From contig NC_045144.1 in NCBI RefSeq assembly GCF_008831285.2, forward strand, positions 6,622,176 through 6,686,175: a DNA stretch of 64,000 nt, written 5' to 3'. Made by a program: the position numbers and the translations under genes. The stretch comes from Nymphaea colorata (Eukaryota > Streptophyta > Magnoliopsida > Nymphaeales > Nymphaeaceae). Positions 29,614 through 42,100 of the stretch are shown here, piece by piece. Within the stretch, counting starts at the first letter, position 1; the number at the start of each line of letters is the position of its first letter. The notes below the pieces were generated by a model, which ran no database searches, was not told where the DNA came from, and saw only the letters and a program-made list of their open reading frames with translations.

Positions 29614-32600
29614 TTAATCGTGCCTATCCAAGAATTTCTCGATCAAAACTGAAAATGTAGCAAAACCTGCACAACCTGCACACGCTGCCTTAGGACCACC
29701 TGCAGGTTGCAATTTCAAACTTATCAATGCTCAGTAGAAAAAGTACCAACCAGAAACTAGGTGCAATAAAATAGAACAATCTTTTTTCAGCTGCAATACA
29801 GATAGAAAGGTCTCAGAAAACAAAATAAACTAAAGGGACCATGGCTTAAAACATAAGTGGAGCAATAATAAACCTTGTGGGTTGCTGCAATTGATATATT
29901 ACAGCTCACTCAACAACCTGATCAGATCAACCCATCACAGCCCTTTGAGAACCATATGCACATAATTTTACAAAACTTTGTCTTTAAAAAAATTTGCAAC
30001 ATAGTCTATTTAGCTGCAGGATGTGTAGAACGCCCAATTTCTTTGCCAGTGACCTAGTCTTTCCAACATTACATGCAGACAAAGCAATATCTACTTGTCA
30101 AAGTTCAGGCTAAGTGGACAACTGCCACATCTGCAAATTTTGTGTTGCAATAGGTTACAGCATATACTCAAGATAGACAATACTACCTATCGGAACTTCA
30201 GAACAGATATACCGCTACGTCTAGTACTTTATTATCACACTTACACATGTCAAGAGATGAGGAATTAATACCAAAGAACAAGTGATTCTAACATGAAACA
30301 TGGATGAGGGCCAAAAGAGTAAAAACTCATACAAAGAGAAAATATAACAGATTGGAAGTGGAAGAACATTGTTTTAAACAAGGAAGCACTTCCAAGAAAC
30401 AAGGTCATCAAGGATGAGCAAAGAGCCAGTATTCAATGGACACACATCTCACCATCTGAGAAGGAAATAAGAGTCAAAAAAGGAAACAAATAAGAAAACC
30501 CCTCAACAAAAAATTTTGAGCCAAGCAATTGGTAAAAGATGATGTAAATGTAAATATTTTTGTAGCTTGCTTCACAATTCATATATCTGCCGAAGATTCT
30601 CTGGCCTAATATATCCTATCCGCCAAAAAAGATGAACAAAAATTTTCAAGGTTTCACCAAGTTTATTCCGATCTGCAGAACTTTTTCATGATGGAAATGG
30701 CAGGAAAAGTGAACGGAAATCAAGAGAAAGCTCAAAAGATGAAGACATGCATTTCCTATTGGAGAAAGGGCACAAACAAGTGAACAGTAATCAACAAAAG
30801 GCTCAGTAGACAGGTCTGGATATGGAGATGAATGTTGTCATAATTGATTTCCCAATGTCTGCTGAACTAGATTAATCCCCAACTGTTGCCAACAGAATGT
30901 AACATATTAATTATGAACAGCGAACTGAAACTAGTTGGAAAGAGGCGATATTCTAACTCACCTCTATCCAATGTATAAGAGTTACTTGAAAAGGACAAAA
31001 GTATTGGAAAGAAGGATCACTTCAATATTTGGTCTTTTGGAGTCAGGAACCTCATATTTTCTTCAAGTATGATGTAAAGAAAAGGAACTAAAACACAGTT
31101 CTGTTTCCCACATCTTTTAGTATACCTTTTAAGTGGCAAAATTTTCTAAAGATTTGTCAAACAAAAGAAAAGACATATAAACTTGCCAACCCAGTTAGGT
31201 CTGGAACGACATCAATCTCTTTGAAAGCAACCATTCTTGAGTTTGATTTGGATATTTAACTTCAAGACCTTAAGTCCAAAAAGTTAACTATCCCACTCAC
31301 ACAACTGCTTGAAGAACTCTTTTAAAGGCTATGTAACATGGACTCTTTAAGGAGGTCTTGACCCGCATGTTGCACCTGCATCAGATGTTGGTGCTGATCT
31401 GATACACCAAATCCCCACAGTGACTCTTTCTCTTTTTCTTTTTCTTTTTTAATTGTTCTGCACCCAAACCCATGCAGAGTCTAAACGGAAACGCGTGTAG
31501 GGGAACTCAAGGTTATGCAAAATCACTACACATGCCAAAATTTTTCCTTATATCAGTCCTAAAGGTATGATCACCAGATTCCCGAACGGCCCAAACAGGC
31601 ATACATGAATTGGCTCAGCAAGGTACATACAAACTTGTGAATTGATCAATCAAGCTTGGTGAAGGGTAAAGACATAAAGGAATGAATGACAAATTAGGAA
31701 GAAGAAAAAGAGGCTCAAAGGTCAGTAAGAGACTTCCGCCAAACTGCAAGTTACAAGCCAAAAGTTAATACAGGGAAAAGCTATATTTCCAAGATGGATT
31801 TGTGATGTCTGTTTTAGACATTGCATTGCCTTTTTCTCTCTATGCCTTGTTCAAGTAACAAGCATCACAACTACTATCAAAATTTTGAAAAGAATGTCAT
31901 GCTAGAAGAAATAAAGAGCTATTGAGAGCTAATTAGGTGTTTGTCAAGATAATGAATTGCACTGTAATAGGTTAATATCAGACGAATTAATAGATTGAAT
32001 CATTGAAAAGGAACTTAATAAGTTGCTTCTCTATTATTCAGAAAACAAATAAAACATGTCACAGTTTCCAATCTGGCATTCAACAGAAGAATGCATCCAT
32101 GCTATGCTTTAATTATATCAAATGTTCAAGCAACCTACGCTAAAAATTTCCAATCCAATCAAATTGAAGTCACAAAGATAACCAATTTTGATTATTATGA
32201 ATAAAAACTTTGTATTGTCATCATGCCAATATATGCATCTATTCACTCGCTCAACCTCATTAAACTGGACCCTGAAGACCATAACACAGATATCTGATTG
32301 TGTTCACTAGCTCCTGTTTATCACAGATGAGAGAAACTTGGACCGCACAGAACACTCGATGGGTATCATTACTTCTATCACATATTCGTGAAAACAAGTA
32401 TCTCTACTTCTTCAGCAGTCTCAATGAACCCCTCTCAAACCGGTGCCCAACAACATCTCTGAACACAAGGCTCCCATAAGACCATAACCTATCCCTGTTA
32501 CTTTCTCTTCATCATTCTTGATGCATCTCCCTCATAACCAAGTCCTGGGCTCACTGACTGGAATTTTGCATAGCAGTCTGTTCTTGGAATGAACCACGTC

Positions 32601-33520
32601 ATAGAAATTTGGATCACATTTAAATTGATGAGGCAACTGTTCGTTCTTCAAAGTTTTTCCTCCACAAGATTCACAATGCAAACAAATCTGAAGAGATTGT
32701 TGTGTCTAAAGCATTTGTTACCACCAAGTTGACAGTTCTTGTGCACTTCAAAGTGTTTGGTTAAATTAGATTATCAGCTTCAAAGATTATCCTTCTAAAA
32801 AAACATCTCATACTGCATAGGAACTGTTTTAAAGGATCATCTTTGAAGTTCATACTTGGATCAAACTACCCATTAGCGACCAACTTCAGGAATCACCTTC
32901 AGCAGTTCAACAAATAATCAAATACTTCATCAGCACGTTTAATGGAATAATCAACAAATTCCATGTCAATATACATGGGTAATTTATGACATAAAGGAAA
33001 AGCACGCTTTGTAAAAGATAAAGTAGTTGCATATTATAGATAATTGAGATGAGCATATCAAGGTAGTCCGTACTCATAGAATGGTAGAACCAAGAGCATA
33101 TCAAACAATCATGAACGATAAATAGAACTTTACCTTTGGCAGATAGCGTTCCCCCAGTAACGCATCCAGCTGCAACTGTATTCGTAATGTCATGCTTAGC
33201 CCTAGCCTAAAAAATGTCCATCCAGGAAGGCGTTAATAAAGAAGAATACAGTAAATGAAAATAGAGATGAGTATAGGTATCGTTCAAAACCTTCTCTACG
33301 ACGCACTCTACTCCAGAGAAGATGAGACCCATGACTGCGAACGTCTTAGCAGAGCTCCAACTTCTCCTTCCCATCTGTTTCGCGGTGTACACGAACTGCT
33401 GTCTGGCGGTCATCTCTTCCTGCATTATTGGGTTGTCCAAGGCCCCAAAGAATAAGCCCATGACCAACCCAAGACCACCTCCTGCAAATGAAACCCACCA
33501 ACTCTCAGAATCTGCCAAAT

Positions 33521-33561
<41 letters not shown>

Positions 33562-33727
33562 CCATGATGCCACTGACTGCGGTGCGAACCGCGCAGTTGT
33601 TCCATATGTCTTGACCCCGGATCTCTTCAGGGGTGGGCAGCCTCAGCGGCTGTATGGTTTTCTCCGCGTCTTTTTCGACCACTGGCGTGCCTTCTGGTTC
33701 AGATGCAGATGATGGTGTTGCCGCCAT
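29614..33727 (-). CDS. TIM22: Mitochondrial inner-membrane translocase TIM22
   Basis: Four exons on the minus strand: 33,562-33,727; 33,291-33,481; 33,134-33,206; 29,614-29,699 (TAA). They give 171 aa, about the length of the short Arabidopsis TIM22. All introns are GT-AG. TIM22 is the channel of the carrier translocase that inserts metabolite carriers into the inner mitochondrial membrane. Visible features are an acidic, low-complexity N-terminus (about 1-20); the family segment PTPEEIRGQDIWNNCAVR (about 31-48); the glycine-rich membrane segment MGGGLGLVMGLFFGALDNP; MTARQQFVYTAKQMGRRSW; KTFAVMGLIFSGVECVVEK; AGCVTGGTLSAKGGPKAAC; and the C-terminal membrane segment CAGFATFSVLIEKFLDRHD. Intron 1 is only 80 bp and includes an (AG)n run. 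Intron 3 is 3.4 kb and shares segments with sites near CDC20 copies A and C. It is transcribed in the same direction as the downstream PAP genes but is functionally unrelated to them. Confidence 0.95.
31606..31789. repeat. TIM22 intron 3 segment, inverted partner at 20,246-20,432
   Basis: Reverse-complement match to the region upstream of CDC20 copy C. It runs from TGAATTGGCTC to CTATATTTC on this strand. Confidence 0.88.
32538..32898. repeat. TIM22 intron 3 segment, direct partner at 1-360
   Basis: Matches the left edge of the window, where it is fused to CDC20 copy A exon 3. The right end GGAATCACCT corresponds to GGAAGCACCT at the fusion point. Confidence 0.85.
33523..33558. repeat. (AG)n microsatellite in TIM22 intron 1
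   Basis: A run of about 36 bp of AG, ending two bases from the exon 1 splice donor. On the coding strand it is (CT)n directly after GTA. Frames reading through it give an SLSL run and are not coding. Confidence 0.95.
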
Positions 33728-35330
33728 GCCTCCCCCTCTCGCTCACTCCCGTCTTTTTTCACACTTTCTCCCTTCAAAAGTGTGTATTTGTGCGCTGCTT
33801 AATTCTTTAACAGAAATGTACATAAAACAACAAAGTAAACACTGGGGGGACGGGTGGACCGCTTTTTCTTGATTGAGCAATCCATGCAATTGCTCTGCTA
33901 GAGAGAGGGAGAGAGACTAAATGTTTAAAATAATGTGAAAAATTGGTTTGGAACACAAGTCCTTTGGAGTAGAGAATTGGTGGACAACATTTTCTGCTAC
34001 AATCTGCAGGTGTCAAAACAACTGGTTACAATAAAATGGTCGTAGTTAACCCTTTCTAACTCTTCTTGGGAACATTATCTCCACAGCTACGGGAAGAGAT
34101 TTTAAGGTCCTATTCGAAGATGTTAGAAAAGTTCTCAAAGTTCTTTCCGAGTTTTAGACTCGTCTTGACATACTTTGTCCCCGCTAGGAGAAGTTTGATT
34201 ATTAGTATCGTAGATTTATGGATCTAATCTTAAGTGACGTTCTTCACTTCTTAAATCCACGGTTCTGACTAACAATAAAAGTGAGAATCGAGAACTTAAG
34301 ATTCTCAAATATCCATCATCATGGAGATCAAGCGACAGGGGAGAGGTCTGACTTGAAATATATGGGTTTTAATAGGCAAATATTAGAAGCTATAATGAAT
34401 TCATGCATCGTCCTGACAAGATTTTAGATCCTTATTAAATGCCAATAATATAAAAACTTGGAATATAAGATCTCAAAATCTGGTATCATCTTGGTATTAG
34501 ATTTGAGCAACCAAACACATTCTTGTTCAAACAATGAACGGAAAATACGTCTGACCACTAGGGGCATTTGACTATCCTGGATCTAAGATCCGGTCATATT
34601 TAAAACGAATGGTTCTACCAAACCAAACTGTAGACTTCAAAACCACAGACTAAAGATTCTTATTGTTTTTCAAACCATGGATTTCTAATCAGAGTATGGA
34701 AAAGTCAAAGAGGGATGTCTACTTTGAGATTCATGGATAAGCTTACAAGGATTACAACTTACAAAACTATGTTGAATTCCATGCATTTAGAAATCGTGGA
34801 TTTGAAATCATAAGATCTTAAATCTCAAAATCTCATATCACCTCGAATTTGTGATCCAAGGCAATTAAACACCGTCTAAGAGTGTGACTGGAAGTAGAAA
34901 GTCCAAGCCACTTGATATCCTTATCACACAATTCAAACACACCTAAATTTTTTAGAGTTTTCAGGTGGGCAGGAGGTTCATCCCTACTGCCCAAAAAGAA
35001 GTTCAAAGGCCCTTCATTTTCCCTGCGCCTGAGGTCCTAAACTGCGTAAAACAAACTTTCAAATTTGAAATTTGTTGAAGATAAATCAAACAAAAACGTG
35101 CATCTATTTTCAATAATCTTCTTTAAATGCCATGTGTTCATAGTATCAAAGGACTGAAAGCTGTCAAACGTAACATGGTTAAGTACCATTTACAAAGCCT
35201 AGATGCTATTTCTCAAAAAACATGAAATTGTCAAATATTTACAGAACATAGATATTGTTCCTCAAAAGATATTAAAGTTGCCCTAATTATTCACAAGATG
35301 TTTCTAACTCAAGAATTAAATAAGTAATAA
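33728..35330. other. TIM22 upstream region and intergenic DNA
   Basis: Upstream of the TIM22 ATG (minus strand). The first 150 bp are CT-rich on the coding side and probably hold the 5' UTR and promoter, but no convincing TATA box was identified. Further out the DNA is AT-rich with recurring AAATCTCAAAATC-type words and no gene. Confidence 0.4.
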
Positions 35331-37200
35331 AAAAAATGGCAAGCAATGATTGAAGCATGCGACTTTTTTCATTATGGCAATGCCACAATCAACATCAAGA
35401 TCCACTCCTCATTGCCTTCTGGTGATGCCCAAGACTCCCCAACTACTAAGAGGACTTCCTTGAACATTGATTCTCTTCAGTGCGTGACGCTCATGAATGC
35501 TTCCTTTAGTACCCCAATCATGGGTGGAAATGATGAGCAAGAATACCAGTGAGAGGTGAAACCGTTCGGTGGTGAACATAGTGGATGGAAAGCCCAAGGG
35601 CGGAGCTAAGATTTTTTTTTTTTTTTTGGTGGGGCCAAATGGTCGGACGAACTATAATATATTATATAATATACAGATATATAATATTATATATATATAT
35701 AATATAATATATGTATGCTCACACACTTTAGATAGTGGAAGTGAACATATGTTGTATACAATTGTCCACGTCATGAACGTGAAATGCAATAATCTATCAT
35801 AAACAGATAAGGTGCTCTATTTCTATTACAGTGACTTAGGTATGAACATAAGATGGACATACAAATAGCACAACTCAAAAAATAGCAAACAAATAAAACT
35901 ATAAACTCCAAAACCAAAAAAATAAATTACTTACCTAAAACAAGCAGTTTTGTATTCTTTCTATGTAACACGATCAGTTTTTGTCTTTGTTTTTATAGAA
36001 AAATAGTTACATGTCATCATTCATTCATCTGTATAATAAAAATGTAAATAAAAACTACATTTGTTATTGAAACTAAATAATGACTCAAATAAACATTAAC
36101 GTAAAAAGGATGCAAATGCTGAATGTTAGAGTGTCCAGGTGAATTGTGCAAGTTCTCATGGTTATAAAGTTGCATCGGATATAAGGATGGCTGTTGGGGA
36201 GCTGAATGTTGTGGTCGTTCACAAGTAAGAATTCTCAACAAGATAGCTGGTTTAGATAATATTAAAGCTAATTATACCATATTGTTCACTGAAAGAAACT
36301 AAATATGCTCCTAAAGGAGAGCATTTAATAGCATGAAATGCTCCAATAGATGAAATATTGTTTGTTACATATGAATGTGTTAATGAAGAAAAAGAAAAGC
36401 TAGATTTCACATATTCGGTTGAGATTTTAGAAAATGATCATAGGTTGGCTTATGAAAAACACGATAAAATTAATGGTTTTGCATAGGTTAGAAGCTTTTA
36501 ACCAGAAACATACAATTAAAATATTTTACATCTTAGAGCCAGTTGGCACCAGTAACAAATTTTACTGTTCAATGAAATTACTTCAAAAATTGAGACAAAT
36601 TTATGGAACCCTATAATATAATGTTTTATCAACCGTCATATTTTGGGGTGAAATCATTGGACGATAACAATCTGTTATGGATGCCAAAATCCCCTAAATG
36701 AATGAAACACTTGGTATGGAACATTTGAGGTTTGAGGTGCAAAATTCTGCAAAATGCCTCACCATTCACAGCTAATGCCGTGTATCTATATTTTCTATGT
36801 GGTGTACTAACATTGAATATGTTGCCCAATTCAAGCATGTTCAACAAAAAGCTTTAAAATGATATATAAAATAAGGCTTCTTAATTGTGCATAGCACATC
36901 CAAATTCTAGCATTACTCTTGTTTCAAGTATGTAGGCATTTCCAACTTTTAAACTTGTCATCTAATAGTGTCTTTATTAGAAACCGGGGGAATTTGTTTT
37001 AAGTCGATTACTAATTTACATGTAATTGTCAAGTTCGTAATCAGATGGGTTTGAATGTCCGCATTTTATTGTTTTCACTTTTAAAACAAGTTCATCATTT
37101 GCAAACATGGCAAAAGAAAAGACACCAAAAATTGGTGGCATTATCCAAGATACAATGTTTGAATACAAATCCAATATTAATTTTGGGTGAGCAGAGGATT
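35331..37200. other. Intergenic, decayed element ends, no gene recognised
   Basis: 35,596-35,618 reads AGGGCGGAGCTAAGATTTTT, typical of a plant hAT element end. It is followed by an AT-rich run (about 35,655-35,712). No matching second end was fixed. A 68-codon frame at 35,346-35,552 and other short frames have no recognised motif. Confidence 0.4.
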
Positions 37201-37229
37201 TTATGATTGAAACTGTCTTACACTCTCTT

Positions 37230-37700
37230 AATGTGCCAAGAGAATAGAAATCCGAATAAGGAGAGAAAGAACACACAAAGATTTATGTGGTTCAAAGACA
37301 ATGTTCTTCTATGTCCATGACCAATAACCTGAACAATTTTCACTGATACAAAATTAAGAATTACCAAGTACAAGCTAACAACGGTGCCCTCATAAACATG
37401 AGATTAGGGCAAAACAGAAATTAGGGAAGGCTATCCAGTATGGATCAGACTCCACATTCCAAGAGGGGAGACCTATCACTCGGTTGAAGGTCGAAACCCT
37501 ACCCAATCCATTGTCTCCATAGGGTACATAGTTTGTTTTCGGTGCTTCAAGGTGCTTCTTTCATCAGTGCTTCAACTTGCTCATCAGTGACCCTCTTTTT
37601 ACAATACAAAAAATTAACACCCCTAATGATTCAAAATGAAAATTAACCACCTATCAGCCCCCTCTTGCCCATTGCACCAACCTCTTCGGGGACATAAATC
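37230..37700. repeat. Probable retroelement-derived dispersed repeat
   Basis: This region contains the phrase ACACACAAAGATTTATGTGG, then TTCTATGTCCATGA. Variants are common in the non-coding parts of plant retroelements, where the phrase reads roughly 'tttacgtggttcggc ... cctacgtcca'. No coding domain and no element ends were found, so class and borders are uncertain. Confidence 0.35.
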
Positions 37701-39121
37701 CAATATTAATTTGAATTCAAATTCTAGGTGTCACCAAAATGAGAACGAATTGTTTGATTTAAACTGAACCGATGAATACCATTATTTTTCATATTACACG
37801 TCATATTTCCTTTTATTGGTCAAATTTTCATTGTGTATATATTTTTTGGTTTCTTGTGGTTTTTGGTTTTTAATTCACAATATGAAAATAATCTTCACCA
37901 ATTCAAAAATAACTTGATCTTTATTCAGACACTTCCCCGAGTCCTTTTGAAATCTGATTCTATTTAATAACTGGCTGTAACGACTATGGTTGATTGAATG
38001 AATAAGAAAATTCCCATCTGAATGATACCCCGATGAAGCGAAGGAAACCGGCAGATTCTATCTAAACGGAACTCCACTGAGACATACACTGCCATAACAT
38101 ATGCCAATAGAAAGGAAATAACGATACGCTTCCTGGAAGAGAAGGAAAGAACTCACTTGACCTCAACTTGCAACTCATTTCATTCCCTTGGCGCTTGTAA
38201 ATATGGTACAAAGGTTTTTTTCCTTTTTTAAAACTGAATCTAATAAATATCTGTTTAACATCCTAACCCAATTACATATATAAAAATATTATTTTTTGTA
38301 TTTTATATTTGAAATGAAATATGATTCAGTGTCAAATCAAGCAATCTCCAAGCTTCACGTACTCCATTATTATTGTTGTTGTATTATTATTCAATCCCCA
38401 ACACGAGAAAACCATGCCTAGGCTCAAGTGGAGACTTAGCCACACTCCAGGCTACATGGAACTCTGAAGCTAGTACCCTCACATCCAGAGTCTAAGGACC
38501 AGTATATAGAGAACAAGGAAAAGGCAATTTATCCAAGGGTGATGTGAATCCGAGTTGCATATGGCTCCTGATCTTCATTGTTTCCTTATCTGACAAAAAA
38601 AAAAGAAAAACACACATCACTCATATTAAAATATAATCTACTGTCTTCTCTCAAATAAGGTATTTGCCAAAACGGCAACATATCAAAAAGATAAGCACTT
38701 AAAATCCCAAGTTTACTGCAACCTGCAAGAGTATTGCTAGACCTGACCCAAATTGAGGTATACAAAGATTCTGCAGCTATCTTTTCATCTCTGGCAAGAT
38801 AACAAGTATGAATATTGAACCACCACCACAACTTCGGTGCTTGCTAGTTCACTTCTCATTTTCTGAATGAACAAGATACGAGGACACAGGATTTTCAAAA
38901 CTTTTTATCAGCAAAAACAAAGTTCTTTCATTTTCAAATATGCCATGTTTTTTTATTTAAATGTTATTTAAAATATTAGGGCAACTTTAGCATGTCAAAG
39001 TGTGTCCTCGTATCACCATAGGATGGCCTTTAGTTGTGTGAGATTGTGAAATAATCTTTGATGGAGATTGTTTTGGTTTTGAGCACCATCCAACAAATTT
39101 TCTTGAAAGAGCGGACTGAAC
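37701..39121. other. Intergenic / PAP-A 3' flank
   Basis: AT-rich sequence downstream of the PAP-A stop codon on the minus strand. The part nearest 39,121 is probably 3' UTR. No gene is recognised. Confidence 0.4.
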
Positions 39122-42100
39122 TTACTGAGCCATTGTTGTTCTTGGGCAATTATCTATGGTGCAAGAAAGAATCTCTGGGTAGTCTCTTGTGATTGTGAAG
39201 GAGTCAATAACCCTACCATCCTTGCTTCTTTTGTACTCAGCAAGCAGAGATGAATGGTCAAGTGCTGTCAACTTGAGAAACCCGAAGTCCGCATCCTTGA
39301 ACAAACTCCAGCTAGTATTGAGTGTGCTGAAACTGGAAATGATAGCACCACCCCCTCCTGCTACTACATTGATGGTTCCATTAAATGGTCCTTTATAGTG
39401 AGACTTTTCTGTGCTCATACATTTATTCTGCAATATCGAAAGGCATACATCAATATGACAAATGCTATTTGCATATTTCTATAATAATTCTCCCTTTTCT
39501 CAAACATATTTACTAAACAAGTAGCAAAGCCACAAATTTGCAGATACTGCAAATGCTGTTTGATTAGTCGAAAAGTTTTGCATTAGACTAAACTTTTATC
39601 TCTGAAATTTTTACAAGTAACATTTTCACAAAAGGTTTTTGCCTTTTCAGGCAAACAATGCACATTTGGCAAAATGTTGCCTATTGAAAACTTTTCCCAA
39701 GTACAACTGTTTTAGTCAAACTGTATTAAAATATATATGTGCACACACACATACATATACGTGCGTGTATATTGTCATTTTATTAATACACACACATACA
39801 GCTACACATACACATATATCCTGATGTAATTTTTTTTCTTCTTTCCTTTTTCTTTGTTCGATGTAATTAATGCAGTGTCTCAAGGGCATTAGTTGTCGTA
39901 GGCCTCCCAACAGCTAGAGTAGTTCCTGATCATGGTTGTAATAGCTCTTTCTCTCAAATGATTGTTTGGTGCAAGATCACCAGTTCGAGAGGCCAACTGG
40001 GTACAACCATAAAGAAGGAAATTTTAACTGCCTTGACCTTTTGGATTCGCAAAAGAAAGAACTATGTTGTAATAACAAAATTGATATTAATCTTTGGCAT
40101 AAAAATTAGGCTATCCCAGTGTCTCTAAACTTTCACTTGTTTGAAAAGTGTAATGCAAAAAGGATATGCACGATTAATTATGTTCCTGAAAAATTCAAAA
40201 GCTTCGGTTTCCACATTGATATGAAGTTTCTTCTAAACCATTTGAGTCACTGCATCCAAATGTATGGGTTCCAGCCCTTGTCATCCTCAAAGGAGGATAT
40301 GCTTTTTCTATGATTTTTATACATGATTATACAAAGCATACATAGTAGTTGAAGATCAATAATTCAAAGCAAGGTACAATAGCAAAGAAAATCAAATTTC
40401 TAACAGAGCTACAAGAGAACTGACAATAAGTAGGTTTTGGTTCCTTAAGAACAAGTGAAGTATGGTTCAAGGACAGCTTAATTTGAGAGAGGCATCACAT
40501 TTATAATATATATATATTTTTATTTGTGGACATGGATCCATAATGAATCCATTATCGAGGCATCTTATGTAAGGTACTTCAGTCTTTAGTGACCTAACCT
40601 CTCTGCAGCAGCATGTCTAAAAGTATTGCACTGATTGCTTTTATCAACTTCCTATACAAGTATATATGTGTGTGTGTGTATAACCATGAGCCTCAAAAAT
40701 TGAAGTGAATTAAATTCATAGTTTAGACATATATCCTTGCAACAGTCCATAAAATTCAAGCAAAACAGTTTCGTAAGTCCATACATAGTCCATTGTGATT
40801 AAAGGTAAAAAGAACGTTCATACTCCACAATAAAAACAGACCTAAGGTTGTGAATGCCTGACCCAAATCCAAACCATGAAACACCCGGCACACGATAAGT
40901 AACTTTGTTGATAGAACCACCGACATCTGTATTTTACTGAAGATGGAATATCCATCTGGCAGGTTTAGTGATGCCAATATCTATTCTATTATGGATTTTC
41001 CTAAATCTCCTAAATAATGCAGAGACAGGTTCAGATTATCAGGTCAGGCAAATGAAGCTCCAAATATAGTTAATAGTTTTGATAGTTTAGTGCATGCATT
41101 TCATTTAACACAATCTTGTAGAAAATAAGCATTAACACTTTAATCAGATGTGACCAAGTCGCCAAAATTATTTGGCTAAGCCGCTAACCTGAATATTTTC
41201 ATCACCAGTTCTGTACCCACACCTAATCAGACATAACTGCCAACAGAATGCGACAATCACAAAAGCAAGGATCAAAAGATTGCATTTTTAAATCTTCTAC
41301 CATCTAGCTAACAAATCTTAAGCTTGGATAGAACAATTATTATCTAGCTAACTGATTTGACACATGAACTACAGTGACTTAGTCTATCAAGCCTATTTTC
41401 ATAGCCGTGGGAAAGCAAAATCTAAGTGACAATCCATGTTTAGCTCCTAACAGATCAGGTAATTAATCCAATTATTACAAAATTATCAAAAATGATGACA
41501 TTAGAAGTAGTAGTTGGCGACTAACAACAGAAGACTCCAAAAGGGAGAACATATACTTAAATCGTCAATAGTAGCATACGCCATACAGTACTGAACTTCA
41601 TATATTGAACTGTACAAGGTTCTTTACTTTTCAAAATCACAATAACAGCTGATGTTAAACCTCATTTCAATGACATCAATCCAATTCAGAGACAATGGGA
41701 TTTAACATCAGAAGTTAAAGCACAAGTAGAAATTGAACTGATGAACACAGAAGAATAAGAATGTGTCATTCAGTAATAAAGTAATGAAGCATGTAGAAGC
41801 AAATATATTTTCCGTCAAATATGAAGGGAAAAAATAATCCAATCATCACGGTTTTCTGAATACCTCATAGATAGGGCACGTTCTTTCATAGCCGTGTATA
41901 TGACCAAAGATGGCAAGGTCAACCTTATATTTTTGCCAAAGTCCTTGCAGGCTCTCTCTTCCCATAGGTTCCCCAAAGGAGCCATCTAGTGCATATATGA
42001 AGTACGATGAATACCCTAAAACACGATGTGCAATGAAAACTAGCCACGGTTGCTTTAGCCTATCGGCAGTTGCAAAACAGTGCTCAATAAATCGATATTG

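Noticed and set aside
33425-33727. A 100-aa TIM22 form reading SLSLSLSL after exon 1
   Set aside because: It reads through the (AG)n intron 1; the spliced form restores the family sequence MGGGLGLVMG.
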